Assembly (NCBI RefSeq): GCF_003259315.1
Contig: NZ_QLLT01000019.1
Coordinates: 1-64,000 of the forward strand
Direction of reading: 5' to 3'
Origin: Kitasatospora sp. SolWspMP-SS2h
GTDB taxonomy: Bacteria > Actinomycetota > Actinomycetes > Streptomycetales > Streptomycetaceae
Length of the DNA: 64,000 bases
The position numbers and the translations under genes were made by a program. The notes under the pieces are model-generated. The model worked only from the letters and a program-made list of their open reading frames with translations. It was not told where the DNA came from and searched no databases. Below are positions 33,678 through 42,570 of the stretch, one piece after another; the first letter of the stretch is position 1; every line of letters begins with the position of its first letter.

Positions 33678-35750
33678 ATGACCGTGGTCCACCACGACCC
33701 GGCCGCCCGCCTGTGGATGCTCACCACCCCGCACAGCAGCTACGTCGTCCGGCTGGACGACCGGGACCGGCTGCGGCACCTGCACTGGGGCGCCCGGCTC
33801 ACCCCCGAACAGGCCGCCGCCCTGCCGCACGTCCTGGACGTCGCCACCAACTTCGACGGCGAACTCGCCGAGGAGTACCCGGGGGAGGGCGGCGCCCGCT
33901 TCGGCGTCCCCGCGCTGCGCGTGGTGCACCCCGACGGCAGCCGCAGCACCGAGTGGCAGCCCGCGGGCCACCGCGTCGAGGACGGCCTGCTCGTCCTCTC
34001 CTTCCGCGAGCGGCTCGGCCCGCTGGAACTCGACCTCTGCTACCGCGTCCACCCGGACAGCGACGCCGTCGACCGCTGGACCGAGCTGCGCCACACCGGC
34101 GCCGACGGGCCGCCCGTGCGGATCGGCCAACTCGCCGCCGCCCGCTGGACGCTCCCGCTGCGCGCCGACTACCGGCTCGGCCACGTCACCGGCGGCTGGA
34201 GCGCCGAGAACCGGCTCGCCCGCGAGCCGCTGGCCCGCGCCGAGACCGTCCTCACCAGCCGCCGCGGCATCACCGGGCACCAGGCCAACCCGTGGGTCGC
34301 CCTCGACGCCGGGGACGCCGACGAGGAGCACGGCGAGGTGTGGACCAGCGCACTGGCCTGGAGCGGCAGTTGGCGCATCACCGTGGAGCGCACCGTGCAC
34401 GGCCTGGTGGCCGCCACCCACGCGGCCGGACACGAGGGCCCCGAGGTCGTCCTGCGCCCCGGCGAGTCCTGGCGCACCCCCGTCTCCACCGGCCTGTACG
34501 CGGCGGACGGCTTCGGCGGGGCCAGCCGCGCCTGGCACGCCCACGTCCGCGCCCACGTGCTGCCGCGCCCGGAGGAGCTGCGGCCGGTGCTGTACAACTC
34601 CTGGGAGGCCACCGGCTTCGACGTCGACCTGGCCGGGCAGCTCGACCTCGCCCGCCGCGCCGCCGCGCTCGGCGTCGAGCTGTTCGTGACGGACGACGGC
34701 TGGTTCGGAGCCCGCAAGGACGACACCGCCGGACTCGGCGACTGGACGCCCGCCCCCGACCGGTTCCCCGACGGCCTCGCCCCGCTCGCCGCCGAGGTGC
34801 GCCGCCTCGGCATGCGCTTCGGCCTCTGGGTGGAACCGGAGATGGTCAACCCCGACAGCGACCTGTACCGCGCGCACCCCGACTGGGTGCTGCACGAGGA
34901 GGGCCGCCCCCGCACCGAGCTGCGCAACCAGCTGGTCCTCGACTTCGGCCGCCCCGAGGTCGCCGCCTGGGCGCACGGCTGGCTGGACGGCCTGGTCCGC
35001 GAGCACGGCGTCGACCACCTCAAGTGGGACATGAACCGGGTCCTTACCGAGGCCGGCCGCCCCGGCGACCCGGACGCCGACCGGCTCTGGCACGGCCACG
35101 TCCGGGCCGTCCACGCCCTGATGGACCGGCTGCGCGCAGACCACCCCGGCCTGCGCATCGAGGCGTGCTCGGGCGGCGGCGGCCGCACCGACCTGGCGAT
35201 GCTGGCCCGCACCGACCAGGTGTGGGCCTCCGACAACACCGACGCCCTCGACCGGATCGCCATCCAGCACGGCTACGGCCAGCTCTACCCGCCCGGCACC
35301 ATGGGCGCCTGGGTCACCGACAGCCCCAACCCGCTGACCGGCCGCCGCCTGCCGCTGGAGTTCCGCTTCCACGTCGCGATGACCGGCGCGCTCGGCATCG
35401 GCGGCGACCTCACCCACTGGAGCGAGGACGAACTCGCCCGGGCCGCCGAGCTGGTGGCCCGCTACAAGCGGATCCGGCCCGTCGTCCAGCACGGCCGCCT
35501 GCACCGGCTGCGCGACGCCGTCCAATACGTCCACGGCGACGAGGTCGTCCTGGTGGCCTGGCGGCTCGCCGAAACGCACGGCACCCCCGTCGTCCCGCTG
35601 CGGATGGTCGGACTCGACCCGGACGCCCGCTACGTCGACCAGGACACCGGCGAGGTCCACCACGGCGCCGTGCTGACCGCCCGCGGCCTCACCACCGGGC
35701 TCACCCGCGACCACAGCAGCCGCCTGCTGCACCTGCGCCGCCAGGACTGA
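33678..35750 (+). CDS. GH36 alpha-galactosidase
   Basis: 690 aa, cytoplasmic. N-terminal beta-supersandwich (1-300), (beta/alpha)8 barrel (300-620). Signature motifs: TDDGWFGAR, WVEPEMVNPDSDLYR, HLKWDMNR with nucleophile about D451, CSGGGGRTDLAML, and SDNTDALDR (about 518-524) holding the acid/base Asp. Length matches bacterial GH36 enzymes. It removes alpha-1,6-galactose from galactomannan, raffinose-type or xyloglucan-derived oligosaccharides. A stand-alone promoter with the weak operator E precedes it, and a Gfo/Idh gene follows after 102 bp. Confidence 0.95.
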   Translation: MTVVHHDPAARLWMLTTPHSSYVVRLDDRDRLRHLHWGARLTPEQAAALPHVLDVATNFDGELAEEYPGEGGARFGVPALRVVHPDGSRSTEWQPAGHRVEDGLLVLSFRERLGPLELDLCYRVHPDSDAVDRWTELRHTGADGPPVRIGQLAAARWTLPLRADYRLGHVTGGWSAENRLAREPLARAETVLTSRRGITGHQANPWVALDAGDADEEHGEVWTSALAWSGSWRITVERTVHGLVAATHAAGHEGPEVVLRPGESWRTPVSTGLYAADGFGGASRAWHAHVRAHVLPRPEELRPVLYNSWEATGFDVDLAGQLDLARRAAALGVELFVTDDGWFGARKDDTAGLGDWTPAPDRFPDGLAPLAAEVRRLGMRFGLWVEPEMVNPDSDLYRAHPDWVLHEEGRPRTELRNQLVLDFGRPEVAAWAHGWLDGLVREHGVDHLKWDMNRVLTEAGRPGDPDADRLWHGHVRAVHALMDRLRADHPGLRIEACSGGGGRTDLAMLARTDQVWASDNTDALDRIAIQHGYGQLYPPGTMGAWVTDSPNPLTGRRLPLEFRFHVAMTGALGIGGDLTHWSEDELARAAELVARYKRIRPVVQHGRLHRLRDAVQYVHGDEVVLVAWRLAETHGTPVVPLRMVGLDPDARYVDQDTGEVHHGAVLTARGLTTGLTRDHSSRLLHLRRQD

Positions 35751-35852
35751 CCCCCGACGGACCGCCACCGGAGCGCACCGGACCCGACCGCCGCGCCCCG
35801 GCGGTCCCGCACGCCCCGAACCTTCCAGCGAACGCAGTACGGAGGACCCCCC

Positions 35853-36944
35853 ATGTCCGCTCGCCCCCGGGTGGGAATCGTCGGCACCGGATTCATGGGC
35901 GGCGTGCACGCCCGCGCCGTCACCGCCGTCGGCGGCCGGGTCACCGCCGTCCTCGGCTCCACCCCGGCGCGCACGGCCGCGGCGGCGGCCCGCTGGCCGG
36001 GTGCCCGGCCCGCCGCCGACCTCGACGACCTGCTCGCCACCGGCCTCGACGCGGTCCACCTGTGCACCCCCAACCACCTGCACGCCCGGGACGCCGAACG
36101 GGTCATCGCCGCCGGGGTGCCGGTGGTGTGCGAGAAGCCGCTGGCCACCACCGTCGCCGACGCCGAGCGGCTGACCGCGGCCGCGGACGCGGCCGGGCTC
36201 GTCACCGCCGTCCCGTTCGTCTACCGCTACCACCCGCTGGTGCGCGAGGCCCGGGCCCGGATCGCCGCCGACCCCGACGCCGGACTGTGGCTGCTGCACG
36301 GCTCCTACCTCCAGGACTGGCTCGGCGACCGGGCCGCCGACAACTGGCGCACCGACCCCGAACGGGGCGGCGCCACCAGGGCGTTCGGCGACATCGGCGT
36401 CCACTGGTGCGACCTGATGGAGTACGTCACCGGCCACCGGATCACCCGCGTCCTGGCCCGCTTCGGCCGGGCCTTCGACGAGCGCGGACCGGCCGGCGCC
36501 CGCACCGCCGTGGCCACCGAGGACGGCGCGGTGGTCTCCTTCGAGACCGACCGCGGCGCGATCGGCTCGCTCGTCGTCAGCCAGGCCAGCGCGGGTCGCA
36601 AGAACCGGCTCTGGTTCTCCTTCGACGGCCCCGACCGCTCCTACTCCTTCGACCAGGAGGACCCCGAGCAGCTCTGGATCGGCGGCCGCGACGCCACCAC
36701 CGTGCTGCGGCGCGACCCCGCGCTGGCCAGCGCGCACGCCGACCGCTTCGACCCGCTGCCCGCCGGCCACCCGCAGGGCTACCGCACCTGCTTCGAGGAC
36801 TTCGCCGCCGACGTGCGCGCCGCCCTCGACGGCCGCCCCGCCGACGGCCTGCCCACCTTCGCGGACGGCCTGCGCGCCGCCCGCATCAGCGCCGCCGTCA
36901 CCGCCTCCGCGGCGCACGGCACCCACACGGAGGTCCCCACGTGA
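35853..36944 (+). CDS. Gfo/Idh/MocA-family oxidoreductase
   Basis: 363 aa. The N-terminal Rossmann fold has VGIVGTGFMGG (residues about 6-16), and the EKPLA motif (CEKPLATT) supplies the conserved Lys. The C-terminal alpha/beta domain includes FGDIGVHWCDLMEYVTGH with the usual catalytic His. NAD(P)-dependent oxidation of a sugar or glycoside is expected. It overlaps the next gene, a TIM-barrel isomerase, as GTGA. Such pairs are known in sugar oxidation and in oxidative C- or O-glycoside cleavage. Confidence 0.92.
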   Translation: MSARPRVGIVGTGFMGGVHARAVTAVGGRVTAVLGSTPARTAAAAARWPGARPAADLDDLLATGLDAVHLCTPNHLHARDAERVIAAGVPVVCEKPLATTVADAERLTAAADAAGLVTAVPFVYRYHPLVREARARIAADPDAGLWLLHGSYLQDWLGDRAADNWRTDPERGGATRAFGDIGVHWCDLMEYVTGHRITRVLARFGRAFDERGPAGARTAVATEDGAVVSFETDRGAIGSLVVSQASAGRKNRLWFSFDGPDRSYSFDQEDPEQLWIGGRDATTVLRRDPALASAHADRFDPLPAGHPQGYRTCFEDFAADVRAALDGRPADGLPTFADGLRAARISAAVTASAAHGTHTEVPT

Positions 36945-37861
36945 AGCTCGGCTTCCTCACCGCCTGCCTGCCCGACGTCCCCCTGCCGGAACTCGTCGCC
37001 TGGGCCGCCGACCACGGCTACCGGGCCCTGGAGGTCGCGGCCTGGCCCGCCACCGGCGACCGCCCGTTCACCGCCTCCCACCTGGCCGCCGAGTCCCTCG
37101 ACCGGGCCGGGGCCGAGCAGGTCGCGGAGCTCTTCGACCGGCACGGCCTCGCGCTCTCCTCGCTCGCCTACTACGACAACCCGCTGCACCCCGACCCCGA
37201 GGAACGCGCCCGGGTCCACGCCCACCTGCGCCGCTGCGTCGACGCCGCCGCCCTGGTCGGATCGCCCACCGTCGGCACCTTCGTCGGCCGCCACCCCGGC
37301 CGGACCGTCGCCGAGAACCTCGCCGACGCCGAACGGATCTTCCCCGAACTGACCGGCTACGCGGCCGAACGCGGCGTCAAGGTCGTCATCGAGAACTGCG
37401 TGATGGAGGGCTGGCACCCCGACGGATACCCGGGCAACCTCGCCTACTCGCCCGAGCTGTGGGAGTGGATGTTCTCACTCGGCCTGTACCTCAACTACGA
37501 CCCCTCCCACCTGGTCTGGATGGGCATCGACCCGGTCGCCGCCCTGCGGCCGTACGTCGACAGGGTCGCCCACGCCCAGGCCAAGGACGTCCAGACCGAC
37601 CCGGCCGCCCGCACCCGCTACGGCTGGCCCGGCCGCGCCGCCGCCCGCCCCGACCCCTGGGACACCGGCTGGTGGCGCTACCGGGTGCCCGGCCTCGGCG
37701 AGGTCGACTGGCGCCGCGTCGTCGACACCCTGTACGAGGGCGGCTACGACGGCGTGCTCTCCGTCGAGCACGAGGACCCCGTCTGGTCCGGCGACCGCCA
37801 CCGCACCGAGACCGGCCTGGAGATCGCCCGCCGCACCCTCGCCCCGCTGCTGGTCGACTGA
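36941..37861 (+). CDS. Sugar phosphate isomerase/epimerase (AP-endonuclease-2 fold)
   Basis: 306 aa from GTG 36941. TIM barrel with metal ligands in VVIENCVMEGWHPDG (Glu), LNYDPSHLVWMGID (Asp, His) and LSVEHEDPVW (Glu). This is the metal-site pattern of xylose-isomerase-like epimerases. Coupled by a 4-nt overlap to the oxidoreductase at 35853. The two probably act in sequence on one sugar: oxidation, then isomerisation or beta-elimination. The true substrate cannot be read from sequence. Confidence 0.88.
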   Translation: MKLGFLTACLPDVPLPELVAWAADHGYRALEVAAWPATGDRPFTASHLAAESLDRAGAEQVAELFDRHGLALSSLAYYDNPLHPDPEERARVHAHLRRCVDAAALVGSPTVGTFVGRHPGRTVAENLADAERIFPELTGYAAERGVKVVIENCVMEGWHPDGYPGNLAYSPELWEWMFSLGLYLNYDPSHLVWMGIDPVAALRPYVDRVAHAQAKDVQTDPAARTRYGWPGRAAARPDPWDTGWWRYRVPGLGEVDWRRVVDTLYEGGYDGVLSVEHEDPVWSGDRHRTETGLEIARRTLAPLLVD

Positions 37862-37969
37862 ACCGCCCGCCCCCGCACGGAAACCCACCCCACCCCCACC
37901 CTGCCGTCGGCCGGTGCGTGCAGCCCCCTGCCGGCACCGGCCGGCCCGCCTCCCCAGGAGCGCACCACC

Positions 37970-40018
37970 GTGGACATCACCAACGTCCAGCACAGCCCGA
38001 TGGGGGCGCACGCCTCCTTCACCCTCGGACACCCCGGCCCGCACGGCGGCCTCGGCCTCGGCCTGGCCGGACCGGCCGGGCAGAGCGTCTACGTCGCCGT
38101 CGAGGACGCCCCCGGCAGCGGCACCTACCACGCCCTGCCGTTCTTCGCCGCCGACCAGGACGACCAACTGGCCCGGTTCCAGGGCGGGGAGGAGGGCCGC
38201 CCGCCGGTGCCCGCCGGGCCGCTGACCGCCTTCTCCGCCGACCGGGTCGAGCAGGTCCTCGACCCGGTGACCGACCGCTGGACGGTCGGCCCGCTGGACT
38301 TCGCCGTCCACTCCCCGCTCGGCGCGCTGCCCGAACCGGGCGCCGCCCCCGACGAGGCGCTGCGCCGCGCCGTCCTGCCCGCCGTGCTGGCCGAGTTCAC
38401 CGTCGACAACACCGGCGGCAGCGGGCCGCTGCGCGCCTTCGTCGGCTACGCGGGCTCCGACCCGTACGCGGGGATGCGCGCCGTCGAAGGCCCCGGGTTC
38501 ACCGGGATCGGCGAGGGCACCAGGACCGCGATCACCACCGACGCCCCCGGCGCCCGCACCGCGATCGGCTTCGACATCCCGTTCATCCTCGGCGACGGCC
38601 GCCACCCGGGCGACGGCTTCGGCCTCGGCCAGACCGGCCTGCTGGTCTTCGAGGTGCCGCCGGGCGAGCGCCGCACCCACCGGCTCGCCCTGTGCTTCCA
38701 CACCGCCGAGTACCTGACCGCCCCCGAGCGCTGCCGCTACCTCTACAACCGCTACTACCCCGACCTGGAGGAGGTCGCCGCCACCGCCCTGGCCGAGTTC
38801 GACGCGCTGCTCGCCGACTGGCGGCGGGCCTGCGACGCGCTCGGCGCGGCCGCGCTGGGCGAGGACCGCGCCTTCATGCTGGCGCTCGCGATCCGCAGCT
38901 ACTACGGCAGCACCGAACTGCTGGAGGACGCCGAAGGCCGACCCGTCTGGATCGTCAACGAGGGCGAGTTCCGGATGATGAACACCCTCGACCTCACCGT
39001 CGACCACTCCTTCTTCGAAGCCCGCCAGCACCCCTGGACGCTGCGCAACGTGCTGGAGCGCCAGCTCGCCCACTACAGCTACACCGACCGCTACGGGATC
39101 AGCTTCACCCACGACATGGGCGTGGCCAACGTCTGGTCCCCGCACGGCCGCTCCTCCTACGAGCGGCCCGGCCTGACCGACTGCTTCTCCTACATGACCG
39201 GCGAGCAGCTGCTCAACTGGGTGCTGGCCGCCGCCGTCTACGCGGCCACCGGTGACACCGCCTGGTGCGCCGCCCACGCCCCCGCCCTGCGGGCCTGCCT
39301 GGACAGCATGCTGGCCCGCGACCCGGGCGCGGACGGCGTGCAGACCGTGGACTCCGACCTGGTGGCCGGGGGCGCCGAGATCACCACCTACGACAGCCTC
39401 GACACCTCGCTCGGCCAGGCCCGCTCCAGCAGCTACCTGGCCGTCAAGGGCTGGGCCGCCTACCGCTGGTTGGAGCGCACCCTGCACGCCCTCGGCGACC
39501 CGGAGGCGGCCGCGGAAGCCGGCTTCCGCGCCGGACGCGCCGTCAAGGCCCTGCTGTCGTCGGTCGGCCCGGACGGCACGGTGCCGGCGCTGCTCGACGA
39601 ACCGGACGGCGCCCGGATCATCCCGGTCGTCGAGGGCCTGGCCCTGGCCCACCTCACCGGCACCGACGTGCGCAGCGAACCGGAACTCACCGCCGCGCTC
39701 CGCCGCCACCTGCTGGCCGTCCTGCACTCCGGCCGGTGCCGGTTCCCGGACGGCGGCTGGAAGCTCTCCGAGACCAGCGACAACTCCTGGCTCTCGAAGA
39801 TCTACCTGTGCCAGTACGTCGCCCGGGAACTGCTGGGCATTCCCGACGACGCCGACATGGCCGCCGCCGACCGCGCCCACGCCGACTGGCTGCGCCACCC
39901 CACCGAGTCCCGCTGGTCCTGGAGCGACCAGATGATCTCGGGCGTCGCCGCGGGCAGCCGCTACTACCCGCGCGGTGTCACCGCCGTCACCTGGCTGCTG
40001 GAGGACGGCCCCCGCTGA
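37970..40018 (+). CDS. GH52-type beta-xylosidase
   Basis: 682 aa from GTG 37970 (AGGAG ribosome site). It starts in the typical GH52 way (NVQHSPMGAHASFTLG, GGLGLGL). The family signature VNEGEFRMMNTLDLTVDHSFFE lies at about residues 329-350, with the nucleophile Glu in NEGEF. The acid/base Asp is expected in TYDSLDTSLGQARSSSYLA (about 470-488). Length is close to characterised GH52 enzymes. It should cleave xylose from xylo-oligosaccharides inside the cell. It lies 108 bp after the isomerase gene. Confidence 0.9.
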   Translation: MDITNVQHSPMGAHASFTLGHPGPHGGLGLGLAGPAGQSVYVAVEDAPGSGTYHALPFFAADQDDQLARFQGGEEGRPPVPAGPLTAFSADRVEQVLDPVTDRWTVGPLDFAVHSPLGALPEPGAAPDEALRRAVLPAVLAEFTVDNTGGSGPLRAFVGYAGSDPYAGMRAVEGPGFTGIGEGTRTAITTDAPGARTAIGFDIPFILGDGRHPGDGFGLGQTGLLVFEVPPGERRTHRLALCFHTAEYLTAPERCRYLYNRYYPDLEEVAATALAEFDALLADWRRACDALGAAALGEDRAFMLALAIRSYYGSTELLEDAEGRPVWIVNEGEFRMMNTLDLTVDHSFFEARQHPWTLRNVLERQLAHYSYTDRYGISFTHDMGVANVWSPHGRSSYERPGLTDCFSYMTGEQLLNWVLAAAVYAATGDTAWCAAHAPALRACLDSMLARDPGADGVQTVDSDLVAGGAEITTYDSLDTSLGQARSSSYLAVKGWAAYRWLERTLHALGDPEAAAEAGFRAGRAVKALLSSVGPDGTVPALLDEPDGARIIPVVEGLALAHLTGTDVRSEPELTAALRRHLLAVLHSGRCRFPDGGWKLSETSDNSWLSKIYLCQYVARELLGIPDDADMAAADRAHADWLRHPTESRWSWSDQMISGVAAGSRYYPRGVTAVTWLLEDGPR

Positions 40019-40041
40019 GGCGGCGTCAGGAGCACACCATC

Positions 40042-40070
40042 GTCCATGTGGACGTGCCCATTCGTCATGG
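40042..40070 (+). promoter_or_regulatory. Shared hemicellulose operator, copy C
   Basis: GTCCATG (40042-40048), 17-nt spacer, CATGG (40066-40070), 123 bp upstream of the GH12 gene. The spacer shares GTGCCCATTCGT with copy B. Confidence 0.6.
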
Positions 40071-40192
40071 GAGGGGGCCCGGGACCGGGCCATCCTGATG
40101 GTGACCGAGCGGGGCGGGCCGCAGCCGCGGTACCCCACCACCGCTGCGCCCCGCCCGGTCCCACCCACCCCCCACGGACCACTGGAGCCACC

Positions 40193-41011
40193 GTGAACCT
40201 CCTGCACCGCTTCGCCCGCACCCGCCGCGGCGCCGCCACGGCCGTGCTGGCAGCCGCCCTGCTGACCGGCGTCGCCGCCGCCCCCGCCCAGGCCGCCACC
40301 GTGCAGAACTGCGACGTCGAGGGCACGATCATGTACGGCAAGTACTACGCGCACAACAGCGAGTGGGGCAACACCTACAACGGCTGGGGCTACGGCAGCC
40401 AGTGCGTGTCGCACTCGGACACCGAACTCGGCAACAACTGGTACTCCAGCTTCAACTGGTCCAACAACAGCAGCATCTCCGACGACGAGTGGCACATCAA
40501 GGCGTGGCCCTCCGTCGTCAGCGGCTGGCAGTGGGGCTACGCCAACCCCGACCACGGCGGCTTCCCGGTGCGCCTCGGCGACGGGCACAACGTCGTCACC
40601 AACTGGGACTTCGAGGTCAACGCCGGCAACTGGAAGGGCGACTCGATCTACGACCTGTGGGTCGACCCCTCGCAGAACCCGAGCAGCCAGCCGCAGAACG
40701 AGGTGATGGTCTTCCTCAACTACAGCGACGGCGCCATCCCGAGCTCCGCGGACAAGGTCGGCAACGTCTGGGTCAACGGCGCTAGCTGGGACGTCTACCG
40801 CAGCTACGGCTCCTGGCAGGTCATCAGCTACGTGCGCACCTCCCAGACCTGGAGCGTGTCCGGCCTGAACCTGCGCGACTTCCTGGACCACTCCCAGAAC
40901 TCCGGCTGGCTCGACCCTAACCTCTACCTGGTCAGCGTCCAGGCCGGCCACGAGATCTGGCACGGCTCGGGCACCACGCACACCTGGAACTACAGCGTCG
41001 ACGTCTCCTGA
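40193..41011 (+). CDS. Secreted GH12 endoglucanase/xyloglucanase
   Basis: 272 aa from GTG 40193 (GGAG ribosome site). Signal peptide with core AVLAAALLTGVAAAPAQA, cleaved after about residue 36. The GH12 beta-jelly-roll follows. The nucleophile is about E170 (QNEVMVFLNY) and the acid/base about E254 (GHEIWHGSG), both at the expected spacing. Many Trp and Tyr line the cleft. No carbohydrate-binding module is attached. It should cut beta-1,4-glucan or xyloglucan outside the cell. Control by operator C groups it with the other genes of this cluster. Confidence 0.93.
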   Translation: MNLLHRFARTRRGAATAVLAAALLTGVAAAPAQAATVQNCDVEGTIMYGKYYAHNSEWGNTYNGWGYGSQCVSHSDTELGNNWYSSFNWSNNSSISDDEWHIKAWPSVVSGWQWGYANPDHGGFPVRLGDGHNVVTNWDFEVNAGNWKGDSIYDLWVDPSQNPSSQPQNEVMVFLNYSDGAIPSSADKVGNVWVNGASWDVYRSYGSWQVISYVRTSQTWSVSGLNLRDFLDHSQNSGWLDPNLYLVSVQAGHEIWHGSGTTHTWNYSVDVS

Positions 41012-41031
41012 CGCACCGGCACCACGGCACC

Positions 41032-41071
41032 GGCCGCAGCCCCTCCCGGAGGACAGGGAGGGGCTGCGGCC
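41032..41071 (+). terminator. Terminator of the GH12 gene
   Basis: GGCCGCAGCCCCTCCC (41032-41047) and its exact inverse (41056-41071) form a 16-bp stem with an 8-nt loop, between the GH12 gene and the convergent AraC gene. Confidence 0.8.
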
Positions 41072-41098
41072 TCGTGCCGTCCGCGGTGCGCGCGGCGT

Positions 41099-42238
41099 TC
41101 AGATGCCGGTCAGTCGTACCAGCGTCCGCACCGCCGCACTGTCACAGCGCCGGACGGCGGCCTCCGGTGTGCGGCGGAAGACCTGCGGGGCCAGCCCGTG
41201 GGTGGCCCGGAAGCGGCGCGAGAAGTGCAGCGGGTCGGCGAAGCCGCAGGCGCGGGCGACCTGGGAGACGTTCAACTCGCCTGCCTCCAGGAGCTGCTCG
41301 GCGTGCGCGAGCCGCACCTGTTCGAGCGCCGTGATCGCGCCGACGCCGAAGTGCGCCTGGAACATCCGGGCGAAGTGCCCCCGTGAGACGGCGGCGGCGT
41401 CGGCCAGCTCCACCAGGGTCAGCGGCCGCGGCCCCTCCCGCCAGGCGTCCCGGACGTACCGCAGGGCGGCCGCCAGTTCGGGCCGCCCCGGTTCGACCCG
41501 TTCTTCGAGCCCTCGCCCGTCGGTGCCGGTCGGCAGCGGGTCGGCGGTGGGCGGCGCAGGGGTGCCGGACCGCCCGTCGCCGCGTCCTGCCGACAGCCCG
41601 GTCGGCGGGCAGCCCTCCAGCAGGACGGAGAGCACCATCCACAGGGACTGCGCGGCCAGCTCCCGCCAGCGTTGCGGCCGTGCGGTGCCCAGCCACAGCA
41701 GGTACTCCAGCAGTACCGGTGACGGGTCGGGGGAGCGCGGCGTCCGCACCCACGGCTGGGCCTGCTCCGGCGGGTTTCCGGGCCAGCAGAACGCCGCCTC
41801 GCCGAGCGCGGTGGACGCCGCTGCCGCCTCGATCCAGTCGGACCGGTGCGGTGGTACCAGGGCGATCGCCCCCGGCGGGAGCAGCGGTCGCCAGCCCGGC
41901 ACCGATGCCCTCCGGTCCCCGCCGGCCCGTGGCGGGGGCGGGGCGCCGAGCGACCAGACCAGCCGCCAGACCCGCTCGGAGGCGGGGGGCTGCGCTGCGG
42001 CGGCCGGGTAGGTGCTGCCGACGGCCGCCCGTGCCCGGAGCGTGCCGGGTGGGTCGGGTCTGCGCGGTTCGGCGCGGACGTGGTCGGGCCGCGGACGCAC
42101 GACGGTGCGGGACTGGGAAGGGGCCGGCCCGCGGCTCCGAGCCGGCCGGACGGTCGGGGCGGAGCGGAGCACCGGGAGCGCCACCGCCTGGACGGCGGCG
42201 GCGTAGCGGGCCGGGGTGGCTGCGGGGGGCGGGAACAC
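41099..42238 (-). CDS. AraC-family transcriptional regulator
   Basis: 379 aa from GTG 42238 (GGGAGG ribosome site). The C-terminal 100 residues hold two helix-turn-helix motifs: LTLVELADAAAVSRGHFARMFQAHFG and LNVSQVARACGFADPLHFSRRFRATHG. The N-terminal 240 residues form a possible sugar-sensing domain, with a disordered Pro/Ala/Arg-rich start (about 1-80) and a Gly/Pro-rich linker at about 215-250. It is adjacent to the GH12 gene and the hemicellulose cluster. It is a reasonable candidate activator for the GTCCATG-N17-CATG operators, though AraC proteins more often bind direct repeats. Confidence 0.9.
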   Translation of the reverse strand: MFPPPAATPARYAAAVQAVALPVLRSAPTVRPARSRGPAPSQSRTVVRPRPDHVRAEPRRPDPPGTLRARAAVGSTYPAAAAQPPASERVWRLVWSLGAPPPPRAGGDRRASVPGWRPLLPPGAIALVPPHRSDWIEAAAASTALGEAAFCWPGNPPEQAQPWVRTPRSPDPSPVLLEYLLWLGTARPQRWRELAAQSLWMVLSVLLEGCPPTGLSAGRGDGRSGTPAPPTADPLPTGTDGRGLEERVEPGRPELAAALRYVRDAWREGPRPLTLVELADAAAVSRGHFARMFQAHFGVGAITALEQVRLAHAEQLLEAGELNVSQVARACGFADPLHFSRRFRATHGLAPQVFRRTPEAAVRRCDSAAVRTLVRLTGI

Positions 42239-42380
42239 GCGGTACCTCCCAGGGGCCCGTGAACGGGCCGCGCGGCTGTGTACGGGAATGCAGGTCCCGG
42301 CGCGGTGCCACCGGGTGGCACCGGTGCGGCCGGAACGACGGAGGACGGACGGATCCGGGGCCGTCCCGGCCCGACCGCCA

Positions 42381-42405
42381 AGGAAAAGTTTCGGTAAGAT
42401 TTACC
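42381..42405 (+). promoter_or_regulatory. Promoter/operator of the LacI gene
   Basis: AAAAGTTTCGGTAAGATTTACC is an AT-rich island in GC-rich DNA. It contains a -10-like TAAGAT (42395-42400) and a GGTAA-N3-TTACC dyad. AAGTTT-CGG-AA is shared with the operator before the transporter at 43680. It lies about 166 bp before the LacI start, suggesting autoregulation. The rest of 42239-42570 shows no gene. Confidence 0.45.
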
Positions 42406-42570
42406 GCCCGGAAGTCTAGGAGCGCCGTTTGCGGCGGTCAACATCCCCGCACCGCCGACCGCCGCCCCGGACCGCTCCTCGCTACCCTGGCTGCCACCGC
42501 AGGGCCGCAGGACGGCCCCGCCGGCGGCTGGCGCGTCCGGCACGGCCACACGAGAGGAACTGCGGATCAC

